The notes below the pieces were generated by a model that did not search any database, had not been told where the DNA came from, and was given only the letters and a program-made list of their open reading frames with translations. The translations under genes were made by a program, and so were the position numbers. DNA of 64,000 bases from Acanthochlamys bracteata (lineage: Eukaryota; Streptophyta; Magnoliopsida; Pandanales; Velloziaceae). The stretch is taken from positions 2,420,501 to 2,484,500 of the forward strand of contig CM034132.1 in assembly GCA_019914995.1 (NCBI GenBank). Reading direction: 5' to 3'. Below are positions 52,417 through 62,976 of the stretch, piece by piece. Within the stretch, counting starts at the first letter, position 1, and each line of letters opens with the position of its first letter.

Positions 52417-52865
52417 CTCCCGACAACTACATCTGGATCAAAGGATCGGTCTTGTAACGATTAAAACAAAAAAACCCTTTTTAACAGCAAAGGAGTTAGA
52501 TCTGAAGCAAAATATTGAGATAAAAAAATTGGACGAAGAAGATGCAGCCGGAAATTGGAAAAGAAGAACCGGAAAAATGAAGAGGAGAGAAGCAACCGGA
52601 AAGAAAGAGAACTGGGAAGAGGAAGAGAAGAAAAGCACCCAAAAAAAGGAGAGAACCGAGAAGAGGAAGAAGAGGGAGAACAGGCAGCCGGAAAAGGAAG
52701 AGAAAGCGGAGAGAAGAAGCAATCGGAGATATGAAAGAAGCTGCAAGAAGACGAAAGCAAAAAAGTAAATGCAGTTCGGGAAGCGTGAAAGATTGGGAAA
52801 GCGGAGATTTTTAGATAATTTTATATATTGCAGAGTTAGTTTTGACTATGTCTAGCAATTAGTTA

Positions 52866-54443
52866 GAGACCGTTTGGATAAACTTAAAAATTTTAATTTT
52901 TTTAATAAAAATTATTTTTTTAATTTTTTTTAGAAAAAAATAGTTAAAACTTTTTTAAAAAAAGAAGTTGGGTGTTTGGATAAATTTAATTTTTTTTGAA
53001 AAAAAGTTGAAAAGAGTGTTTGGTAAAAAAAACTGAAAAGTTAGAAAATAATATAAAAAAACTAAAATATCTTTTATAATATAATAGTTGATATATATAT
53101 TAAATTTTGGAAATATTGTGTTATATATTTATTTATTTATACTTATATTTTATTTCTAGTACTACTATTATATTCATAAATATTTTGAAAATAGTACATA
53201 TAATTTAAAAATTAATATTAGCTTATAAATATATTTTTTAAGTTAATATTAAAGATAAATACATGATTATTTATTTATATAATGATAATTAATTATACTT
53301 AAAAAATAATATTAAATATTTTTAATTAAAGATTAGTTTGTAAATATATTTTTTTAATTAATTTTAAAGATATAAATGTATTATTATTACTATGATAATG
53401 CATCTCTAATTAAAAAACTGAATGAGCACTTTCAAACACTTTGCATGCACATCCGAGTCCCTATACTTCACATACGTACCTATAAAATTATAATAACTAA
53501 CATTTACAACAACAACACTGGACAATAACAAGAACACCAACAAACATAGCTAACTACACCTACAACAACACCGACTAGTCTCATCCAAAATCGAACTCAA
53601 AATCAAACTCAAAGAAACAATATCTCCAACAAGCATTTTATCGAACACCTTACATGCATTTTCAACATTTACACAACCAGCCACAACACAGCACCAGCCA
53701 CAACAATTTAACACCATCATTCACCACCACTGTCACCACCACAACAGTCACAAACAAATCCCAGCAGCAACACCCATAACAACCATCAACAATCATCCAT
53801 AGCCAAACAACAACAAGATTACCGAAACCAACACTAACAAATACCCACAAATACCCACCATTTGCAGAACAATTTCACCTCTGCAGATGAGAGCATCTGG
53901 TAGGAGACGAAAGGCAACAAGACAACGAAACCAAAATCTGACAACAAATTGCAGCGGAGACAACAAAGACGGCGGTGATGAGGAATGAGTGGAGCTGTTC
54001 TTCGCGCTCGCGAGTTCGATGGCGACGCACAGCAGCAGCAGAGTTATCAGTGGTGAAGAGAAGGAGGCGAGCAAACAAATATTGGCACCGGAGAATCGCC
54101 GGAACAAGAGATCGTCGGAGAAGAAAGAAGCCGAGCGGAGAAGAAAAATTTGAAGAATCGGGCCTGGGGAGAGAAATGAAAATTACCGGATGAAGAGCTA
54201 ACGAAAAATATATATATACATGTGTAATTATGTTAACTTATAAGGGTCAATAATGGTATTTTCTATATACAGGCAAAAATGTTCCGTATGACTTTTTTAG
54301 AAAAGTTACGCTGAGTAACTTTTATTTTTTTAACTTATAAATTATAAAAATTACTTATAAGTTACTTACTCAAACACTCTAAAACTACTGTTTGAAATTT
54401 TTTTTAACTTATAAGTTAAAAAAAGACAATCCAAACGGGCTCT
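52866..54443. mobile_element. Non-autonomous TIR element, about 1.58 kb, with TTA duplication
   Basis: It begins GAGACCGTTTGGATAAAC after TTA and ends, reversed, GAGCCCGTTTGGATTG before TTA, so there are TIRs of about 15 bases with one mismatch and a three-base TTA target duplication. GTTTGGATAAA also recurs inside at about 52973. The ends are AT-rich while 53.7-54.19 kb is GC-balanced and purine-rich, like the promoter/leader of a Harbinger transposase gene. It has no transposase gene. The minus-strand open stretch at 54107-53793 is not recognised. Confidence 0.72.
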
Positions 54444-54655
54444 TAGGTTAGTTAAAATGCAGAGGTAAAAAACTAAAAACTACACACCCATTAACTAAGA
54501 AACTGAAATGTTATATTTTTCGGAAGAAAAAACTGAAAACTAGCCATTGACCATCCATAGCAAAGTCAATCTTTTTCTTCCCTTAACTTCACGAGCTCGA
54601 TTGCTGTTCCTTTTCTCTCACTGAAAAAAAAATAAAATAAAACAAAAAGAAAAAA

Positions 54656-55453
54656 ATGGCGAGAGCCACGCTGTTCCTTCTCCTTCTATTGGCAGGAACT
54701 CCGCCGGCTATCTCAAGAAACCGAGCTAAATTCGTCTCCGGCAGCATAAAAGCTACCGGCGAGTTTGCATCTAATGCCGTTCATGCCGTTGGCAATGTTG
54801 TCTCCAACATTCTTGACTTTGATGATGATCAGCGTAGCACTCCTCAACAGCCACGAGCGCAACCTGCTGAGCGGCAACCATCAGCACCCCTGCCTCCGGC
54901 TCCTGCTGCACATCAACGACGTAAGCGCGGAAATGCACGGGAGTTTTTAAGCGGCCACAATCAGGTACGTTGCCTTGAAACCATTAAATCCAAAAGCATA
55001 ACCTGATAATGATATTATTCATGAAAACCTAGTATCTACATATTCAATTCATTCTAACATGTACAACAGGTTCGTACTGCGTTTGGAGAGAGCCCGTTGA
55101 CGTGGGACAAGAATCTGGTGAGGTACGCGAGGAGATGAGCAGACTACTTGAAGACAAACAACAGCTGCAAAATGAAGCACTCTAGCGGGCCGTATGGGGA
55201 GAACTTGTTCTACGGGAGCGGATACGACTTTACGGCGACAGCTGCTCTGCAAGAATGGGCGGCGGAGAAGCTGGACTACCATTTGGAAAACAACTCATGC
55301 AGCCCCGGGAAAGTTTGCGGGCACTTCACGCAGCTCGTCTGGAAAAGCACCGAGAGAGTTGGATGTGCGAGGGTTCAATGTGACAGAGGTGGGATTATCG
55401 TTGCTTGCAGCTACGATCCGCCAGGGAATTTCGAAGGAGAAAGACCATACTAG
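54656..55453 (+). pseudogene. PR-1-like (CAP superfamily) secreted protein gene with a nonsense codon
   Basis: Exons 54656-54964 and 55070-55453, joined in phase 0 at Gln-Val. A signal peptide covers about residues 1-20 (MARATLFLLLLLAGTPPAIS). A long, Pro/Gln/Ala-rich linker to about residue 92 precedes the CAP domain (AREFLSGHNQ). In the CAP domain, PYGENLFYG, CGHFTQLVWKS and VACSYDPPGNFEGERPY are all conserved. Codon 126 (55136-55138) is TGA where the family has Trp in YAR-R-W-ADYL, so the reading frame stops early; the rest is open to TAG at 55451-55453. The single change suggests recent loss. PR-1 proteins are extracellular and pathogen-induced; some bind sterols. Confidence 0.85.
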
Positions 55454-55869
55454 AAAATGCATCTACGTGAATAATAATTAATAAATATTGTAGTTAAGTT
55501 AATTGTCTCGTTGATTTGTCCGACAGATCAAATGTATATATGTAATAAGTTAATTATAATATTTGAGATTTAAGAAATATATAATTGACAGAACCGAATC
55601 GGACGATCCATCCGAAAGTCAATAGCACCACCATCAACAGCATCACCATCATCATCAACTAATTAGTTTTTCTACCTGGTGAATCTAATACATACAACAA
55701 ATTAAATAAACTGTGATATCACATGTATACATCAACAGAAAAAAAAATTTCTCTTATCTCTATCATGGCATATCCACAGGATTAATTCCAATCTTGATAA
55801 TCCCATCTTAGTCAGGAAAATTCTTCATTACAATTTCCACTACACGTACTTAAATTCGAAGCTCGATTA
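55454..55869. other. PR-1 3' region and spacer
   Basis: Probable 3' untranslated sequence, with a short CACCATCA-rich run near 55625-55660. Nothing else is seen. Confidence 0.4.
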
Positions 55870-56420
55870 CGTTTCCTTTCCTATCTCAATCATTATCCGC
55901 GATATCATCTTCAAATTCGTCCATAAAAATTTATTGCATCATTGATAGTTTACCAAGGTTGATCAACAACTATGACAATAAGATTGTGACTACCAAGGGT
56001 GATACAACTCAACCAATGCAGTCAGTCCACTCTAACATTATGGTCAGTGAGAACAACGCCATCGAATACGAAATCGTATCGTGGATGGCCACAAATGTTG
56101 TATCTCCCCTCTGTAGATGAGTGACATGGTTAAGTGATTCCATCCAGGATAGAAAATATTGCTGGTTGTTTTCATTATGGAGATTGCGTAAAGGCACAGC
56201 GTTAAAAATCTATGCATACTGACTAGGAGCAAGAATATCTGCTTTTCGAATGTTTTAATAACCATTCGAGTAGCTCTCTCTGTTGTTTCCTACAGACTCT
56301 AGAGTCCACTGATTGTAAATTTATCTTGTTGTTTATCAATCACTGATGGTGATCGGTGACATCTTGACATTAGTTCGGGGCATTATTTGTCCTGCTGCAA
56401 TTCAATCACTGCAGCAGCCA
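55870..56420 (+). repeat. Left arm of an inverted duplication (about 550 bp)
   Basis: This arm matches the reverse complement of 61432-61970 at roughly four of five bases by eye, including a shared open frame that ends SPLCR-stop here and SPLCK-stop in the partner, and a shared non-coding part after it (AGGATAGAAAATATTGCTGG, CTGCTTTTCGAATG). The encoded peptide (NNYDNKIVTTKGDTTQ ... IEYEIVSWMATNVV) is not one I recognise. The arms point towards each other with about 5 kb between them. Confidence 0.7.
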
Positions 56421-56449
56421 TTGTTCTCGCATTCCTAGTGAAATGTTAA

Positions 56450-57640
56450 GAAAAAATGCAAACAAGTAACCAAAATTTTATCAGAACAATTTGCTCACTG
56501 ATATCTTCAAGTTTCTCTCATTCATTTCACAAATAGCTCTACGGATAGAGTCACCCAAGGTTAACATCTCATTTGAATGGTCATGGCTAGCAGTATTAGG
56601 AATCATTCTATTCTCAACCATTTCCCTGATCAACCTCAGAGTTCAATATGAACTTCATTTATAATACCCGTAATTAGTAGATCGTAGATCGCACTACTTG
56701 GTTTAACATTCTTCTCCATCATGTGTGCAAATAACCTGGACGCATCTTTCATGTTTCCATCAGAGCACAAGCCACAAAGAGGATCTCCAAAAGTCTAACA
56801 TCAGCCTCCAAGCTGGCTCTCTACGTTGAATCGTAAAGCTCGACTGCCCTTGCCCTGTCGTTTGCCTTAGCAAGAGCATCAACGAGGATGTATAGGTTAT
56901 CTTTATAGGAACTAGCCCTCTCTCTTCATCTCTCTGTAAATTAGCTGCTCTCAACAGGTCTCCTACACGAGAGAAACCAGCGATGACTTCCAAGAAATTT
57001 TTATCCAGTTGCCTTCATTTTATTGAAAATGTCAACAGCAGGGGATGACTTCCCTTCTCTGCAATACCAGTCTATCAGAGCATTGAAGGTTATCAAGCTC
57101 ACTCCAAGTCCACCCCTTCTCATGTTCCACGATAACTTCTTGGTTTGCACAAATTTGCCTAGCTTACAAAGCCAGCCAATCAATGCATCGTAGGTGACAG
57201 CATTGGCTGCGATCCCTCTATCAGACATTTCACTAAAACATCTAAACGCATCCCTAATCAAACCTTCTCTGATATACTCAGAAATCTCAGAATTGCAAGT
57301 ATAAACATTTGGACCATTTCTCTCTGCTTCATTCCATCAAACAGCTGCATCCATCTCTGTGAATCCCTTTCTTGAAATACCCATTGATCAAACACGTGTA
57401 GGTAATTTCATTCGGTTGCTAACACAGTTCAGGCATTTTATCAAACACCTTCTTTGCCTCTTGCAAAACCCATCAATCAAATTCGTCGAAACAACAACAT
57501 TGGTTCAAATTCATCAAACAACTCAAAAACTTTGGTCGACTCTCCGGTAACACCGTAGCACCAAGCATGATCCCGAAACTATGCGAATCACAAACATACC
57601 TCTAGAGTAATCAAAGAGGGCAATCAACTCCAAGAACCTT
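56450..57640 (-). pseudogene. Degenerate pentatricopeptide-repeat (PPR) gene
   Basis: On the minus strand several PPR-like units are readable in different frames: NAVTYDALIGWLCKLGKF and LITFNALIDWYCREGKSS in 57261-57001, then KITYTS followed by shifts in 56993-56760, with more decayed units (NEITYTCLINGYFKKG) upstream near 57360-57460. There are many frame changes and stops. It is an intronless family; the members bind RNA in mitochondria or plastids. The copy is clearly dead. It lies between the two arms of the inverted duplication. Confidence 0.78.
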
Positions 57641-57781
57641 CGGCAGGTGAAGAGAGTTGCACCACTGAAGTGAACGTGCTGGTGCTAGGCAAGAATCTTG
57701 GTTTAAAATTTTCATTTTCATTTTTTTCTTGTTGTTTGTTTGATTGCAGGTAACAAGTGGGGCAAGGGAAAATAAAGAGCG

Positions 57782-57819
<38 letters not shown>

Positions 57820-58171
57820 GTTGTTTCTCTCGTGCACGGTTAGAGAGTGGGACAAACGAGTGTGAGCCACAGCTTGGAAAAGTGCCAAAAAAATCTAAGT
57901 ACAAAAACGAAGTGTTGGTTGGTATGGTATGGTTCCACCATTGATTGTCTAGCTTTGTGTCTCGTTTTTCTTTTCTTTTCATTTCTTTCCCATTTCGTTC
58001 TTCACAACGTGCACTCTGCTAGCTGAGCTTTACTCACGTTTTTCATCAGGATCACTCCTTTGCTTCTTCTTCTTCCTCTTCTTGAATCTTTACTTCAAGT
58101 ACGAAATGAAGACACAATTGATTGTTCTCTTTGTGTAGAAACCAGGTACACAAAGCAACAAAGGAAAAGAA
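57641..58171 (+). promoter_or_regulatory. Promoter and leader of the CCT-motif gene, with (GA)n repeat
   Basis: A (GA)n microsatellite at 57779-57814 lies about 360 bases before the start codon. A CT-rich stretch at 58050-58090 looks like leader. No clear TATA box is seen. Confidence 0.45.
57779..57814. repeat. (GA)n microsatellite
   Basis: About 17 nearly uninterrupted GA units upstream of the CCT-motif gene. GA runs near plant promoters can bind BPC/GAGA factors, which is an inference here. Confidence 0.9.
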
Positions 58172-60982
58172 ATGGAAGGAGTGATCCTGCCTATATCGTC
58201 ACAGGGATTTGCTCAGCAGATCATCTCTGATCACCATCAGTCGTCGTTGCATTCCGTCGATGATCACCTGCTTCAGATGGTAGAATTCTTTTTTGTTTCT
58301 ATTTCATTTGTCAAGGAAAAACAAAGAACAGTTTTGCTATTCTTGGGTTGTTATGGGGGTGCTGTATTTAATGTATTTGGACGCTTGTACTCTTAGACCT
58401 ATAATGATTGTCGGATTGATTGTGATATTTTTTGGAATCTAGATTTCTGCTAATACACCACCGCTAATAATATGTTTTTCTGTGTGATTACAAGCTAAAG
58501 GTGTTTACTTACAGCTTAAATGAGTAAGTTACTAAAATATGAGTTATATTATATATAAATTTATGAAAGTAAATTTATTAAAACTAAGTATAAGAAATTA
58601 GCTGAAAGTGAATTTGGTGAGTCGAGTTATTTATTGACAAGTAATCAAGCCCTAGAGGTTCTCTGGAAGCACTTCCATTTCTGGTTTTTTGGGCTTTTAT
58701 TTGCATGATTTGTTCACAAAAGTACAGTATCTCATGTATAAACGTGGGAATGGTAACCAAAAATCAGAACGAGGTGATTCTAAAGAGGACCTAAGGAAAT
58801 TAGTTCTGGTTTGTCACGGAGGGTATTAGGCTAATTAGTGAAGAAAGCTCTCTATGCTAAGATGAGGAAAGTTTTTCAATCAGCAGATTAATGCTATTTG
58901 GAGAAAGCCGGATTATTGTTATCTTAGTTTACTGGTGACGGTGTTGATGCTGGTATATTTATATGCTTGTGATGCTGGTAAATTTATATGTCTACTAAAC
59001 ATGAACTCAGTGCTTGATTGTTATCCAGTAGATTTCAGTTTAAGGAAGTGTTATTTCCTAGCTAGCATTGCCTTTGACAAATGTGCCGTGAAATGGTTCT
59101 GCTTGTGAATGCAACATTTATGTCAAATACTTCTCATTCTTTGGCTTCACTTCAATCCCTCTCGCAATTTAGAGCTATCTTTTTCTTTGAACTTGATGTT
59201 TTCATTTACATATAGTACCTTCTAAACCTTCATTTCGCTATAGGGCAACCTTATGCCAGTGTCCACCATCTCTGAGTACAACATGGGAGGAGAAGGAGAT
59301 CTATTTGAAGCAGCAGAGTCCATTTTCGAGGAGCCTCCTTTTGAGCTGGATCCTATGACAGCAGAAATTTCCATGATATATGGTGTTGATGATGTTACTG
59401 CTGGCATAAGTACAAGCCAGACGGTAAAAGTTGATGACATACCAGATATCCAAAATGAAGAACTGCTAAATGAGATGTTTTACGAGTACGAGAAGGACTT
59501 GCTAGCCCAAACTGCAATGGCTGAGGCTATAGATAAAATTCCCATGGAAGAGCACCCTGCTACAGAAAGGAATACTCCTGTTGCTGAGGGACCTCTTCAG
59601 AAGAGTGTTAGCTCTGGAAACTTGCTGAAGTGTAGCACCTTGAGACCAGATGTCACAAATTTTCAAGAAGTGGATCTTGATTCTGAGTTGGGAATGAGGA
59701 GGGCCTACAGCGAGGGAGATATTCAGGTTGGTATAGAGGTCACACACTTGTCAATTTGCTTCTTAAGCTGGTTTTGCTAACCTGGTGGTTTCGTTTTTCT
59801 TTTAACAAATATCCAACTGGTTTCAGTTAGATGAGTAATTGAAAACGTCACACTTAGAGATTCAAATTATTAAAAAAATTTGCAATCACGTAGCGAATGT
59901 TATCTCTAATATGATCTGTAGCCACATTGCATGATGAAAGGTGTTCTTGTGGTACACCAATCTATTATACATAGGAAAAGATACTGCTGAATTCAGATAA
60001 ACTCTGCTACTTTCAGCTTGGAGCTAGAGCTCTCAATTATGTGCATTGGGTTGTGTCAAAGCCAACTACGACAGTATACGTGTTAGAAATTTAAAGTCAC
60101 TGTGTGGCTTTTCTTACTTAGACTAAAAAGCAAGAAAAACTGCACCTGAGAAAATGGCAGTGGCATGTTTGATTAAACTGCATTATTTTCTCGATGTTGG
60201 GTGAACAATTTTTAGTTTCACTACAATTTTTCAGAGGCTTTGAAGCAATATAAGGGCTACTACTTCTGCCATTTTTGTCAAGACATGGCTTAGATGTGTC
60301 AGCAATTTACATGGAATGTTAGACGTCAGTGATCTTTTCTGTTGTTTTCTGGCAGACTCTTGGAACTAATACCTTCAACCTTGGTGGTCTTATTGGCTAC
60401 GGTCTTCCTTCATCCATCGGCAATCTTAAAATTAAAGATACAATAGAAGAAAGAAGGCAAAAGCTATCAAGATACAGAAAAAAGAAAAGCCAGAGAAATT
60501 TTGGAAGGAAAGTCAAGGTAAATCAAAATCATTAGACATGCTTTTAGTTTGCGTCAGCAGATTTTATGTCCAGTTTATTGCTAAATAGCTGTGACTACTT
60601 TCATATACTGCCCTCTACTTAAATTTAAATTTGTTGTATCATGAATCTGTTGATCATGTTATATGAAAACAGTGTTTTCTCTCTTTATAAAAAATACAAC
60701 GTAATAGCTGTCAAAGCGCTCTGAGAAAAATGAAAAAAATGATTTGTGTTATAGTTCACAGTCAGTTGATATCATCAATTGTAGCGTGTAAACTTAGGCT
60801 TTCTCTTGCTTGTAGTTCTACAGCGAATTCCTCATCTTGGCTTATTTCTGGAGATCCAACTGAGCTTTTTTTTGTATTTCCTGCAGTATGCTTGCAGAAA
60901 GGCACTGGCAGACAGTCAGCCCAGAGTCCGTGGTAGATTTGCAAGGACAGAGGATATGGAGCCTTCAAAGCTAATGAAGTGA
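58172..60982 (+). CDS. CCT-motif family protein (transcriptional regulator)
   Basis: Four exons, 58172-58279, 59244-59726, 60356-60517 and 60887-60982, all phase 0 and GT-AG, give 282 residues. The N-terminal 36 residues start MEGVILPISSQGFAQQ. An acidic middle region (EEPPFELDPM, YEYEKDLLAQ) includes a serine-rich SVSSGNLLKCST stretch. The CCT domain is at about 229-270 (ERRQKLSRYRKKKSQRNFGR, then KYACRKALADSQPRVRGRFA), split by the last intron, and is complete with its RKK nuclear signal. It has no B-box or receiver domain, so it belongs to the CMF group, not CONSTANS-like or PRR. CCT proteins act in the nucleus, binding DNA with NF-YB/YC or other partners; the target of this one is not known. 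Confidence 0.92.
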
Positions 60983-61431
60983 AACCATACTTCTGTAGGA
61001 AGTAGTTCGACGTGTAAATACGTGCTGTTTAGGAAATCTCCACCAAGCCTGTGATGCATGTAGAAGCACAATAAGATTATGCTGCATTTCAATTGCAATA
61101 GATCCAGAAAGATGAATAAAGGTGGTAAAATGGTTGTTAGATTAATTTGCTGGCAAAGTTTTTGCATTCAAAACAAAAATCTTCTGTATATGAAGAAAAA
61201 TGTCCGAAGTACTTTATCAGCATTGATCGTTTGGATCCATCTTGGGTATAAAATTCCAATTGATACCTCTACGATATATAGACTTTTATTAACTTTCGTC
61301 CTATCTTAAAAATGTTTTATTCTGAGGCCACACGTTAAAACAAATTGATAGTGAAAATATTTTCTCGAAATGATTAAGAAGAACTTATTCGGATTTGCAG
61401 TTTGTCCTAACATGTCCAAACTGGGGACCCG
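60983..61431. other. CCT gene 3' region
   Basis: Probable 3' untranslated sequence and spacer. A possible polyadenylation signal-like AATAAA occurs near 61115. No gene is seen. Confidence 0.4.
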
Positions 61432-61970
61432 AGACCAATGGCTGCTGCTGAAGTGATTCAATTGCAGTAGAACAAATTAACATGCCCAAACTAATGTCAA
61501 GATGTTACCGATCACCATCAGTGAATGGTTATTAAAACATTCGAAAAGCAGATGTTTTTTGCTCCTACTCATTATGCATAGATTTTTATACGCTGTGCCT
61601 TTACGCAATCTCCATCACGAAAACAACCAGCAATATTTTCTATCCTGAAGGAATCAATTAACCCTGTCACTCATTTACAGAGGGGAGATGCAATACTTGT
61701 GCCCATCCACGTTACGATTTCGTATTCGACGGTGTTGTTCTCAGCTGACTGAAATGTAGAGAGTGGACCGACTGCGATGGTTTGAGTTATATCACCCTTC
61801 TTAGTCACCATCTTATTTTCATAGTTGATCAACCTCGATGAACTATGAATCAAATAATTGTGAATGAATTCAAAGATTGATATCATTCATATTGGTGAGA
61901 AAATGATTGAGATATGAAAGGAAATAGATTGTAGTTATGCTGTTCAAGAAATGGCCATCTCTAAATCCTG
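61432..61970 (-). repeat. Right arm of the inverted duplication (about 540 bp)
   Basis: Reverse-complement partner of 55870-56420. It carries an open frame on the minus strand at 61886-61671 (start MISIFEFIHNYLIHSSS, end SIASPLCK). Similarity is strong through the peptide and the downstream 200 bases and fades beyond 61970. The encoded peptide is unrecognised. Confidence 0.7.
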
Positions 61971-62413
61971 AAGAAACATATCACATAAAATCTGCAGCTA
62001 ATAGAAACCAAAACTAGCAAATCCGTAAAAGGATGGATTCTTCATGAATTTCATTATTGACCTTCAAAATCTGATTCATCAAGCTAAGAAATCAGAAAAA
62101 ATAATCGTCTAGAAGCTAGCTTTTGTATGTATATTCATGTATGTACTTGTGATTGATTATCATCAATCAGTCTTGGGCTCTGTGTATATATGTTGCTCTA
62201 TACTCCTTCCAAATTTCTTCACCCACTTGTGAAGATCTTGGCTTATTTTTGGAAAAGAAATTAAAAAAAGTTTCAGAGATTTGGACCTAGAATAAAATGC
62301 TTATAAAATAAATTTTTCTAAAATAAAAAATATTTTTATTTTATTGAAAAAATTAGCTCTATTTTTATTGTTAAACTTTCACTGATAGTTTCCATGAGAA
62401 AGTTGGATCACAA
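61971..62413. other. Spacer before the LTR
   Basis: AT-rich DNA without a recognised gene. A short A/T palindromic run lies at 62290-62350. Confidence 0.4.
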
Positions 62414-62931
62414 TGTCACAGGCCTAAAATTTTACCTTGACTCGTGCGGCACTTAGTCACGATCCTTTATGGGTAAGTCAGTCTTTACCCAAAACTGCTA
62501 TCAAAGATAGCTAAAGATTTTGTGGCAAGAAGGGACTTAAGAGAAGAGATAAAAGCTTGCAAGAGAGAACTTGGAAGAGAAAGCTTTATATAGCTATGCT
62601 TGTATTACAACTCTTACTTGATGCCCCCAAATGAGGGCTCACCCCCTCTATTTATAGCTTCTCCACCTCCTCAATAGACGGTGGAGATTATTTTGATCGG
62701 ACGGTGGAGAATACATGATTTAGAAAGTTCTTACAAAATATCCTTTACAAAAGTCTCCACCGATCTAGAGTATTCTCTACCCTACCCTAGATTTATATCA
62801 ACTATCTTATATCTAGAGTATTCTACCATACTCTAGACTTAGCTTATGTACAAAGTAGTTTACCTAGATAAAAAGCATTTTACCAAGATACTTTGGATGG
62901 GGAGAAGGGCCAAAATAACTATACCGTGACA
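62414..62931 (-). repeat. 3' LTR of a Ty3/gypsy element (518 bp)
   Basis: The LTR has TGTCAC...GTGACA ends (62414-62419 and 62926-62931 on the plus strand). On the minus strand it is directly preceded by GGTGGGGGAGAA, a classical polypurine tract. The middle contains TTTATATAG and AATGAGGGCTC words fitting promoter/R regions. The matching 5' LTR would lie beyond the right end of the window. Confidence 0.85.
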
Positions 62932-62976
62932 TTCTCCCCCACCTATTCCGCGATGTCCTCAGCGCGGCGAGATATT

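Larger units (their letters stand above)
47196..52790 (-). mobile_element. PIF/Harbinger DNA transposon with two genes
   Basis: Two minus-strand genes typical of the superfamily lie side by side: a Myb/SANT-like DNA-binding protein (47196-48201) and a DDE transposase (48458-49756). Splice signals upstream of the transposase suggest two leader introns: leader exon about 52790-52417, exon 50223-50153, and exon 49775 onward carrying the start codon. The leader exon region is purine-rich on the plus strand (52530-52760). I could not identify the terminal inverted repeats, so limits are provisional. Confidence 0.6.

Noticed and set aside
52438-52768. Open frames rich in Ser/Phe/Leu (minus) or Lys/Glu/Arg (plus)
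   Set aside because: They arise from purine/pyrimidine-biased leader-like DNA of the Harbinger element; no domain and low complexity.
53793-54107. Minus-strand open frame with a signal-peptide-like start
   Set aside because: It lies inside the 1.58-kb TIR element in leader-like DNA and has no recognisable domain; hydrophobic runs follow from base bias.
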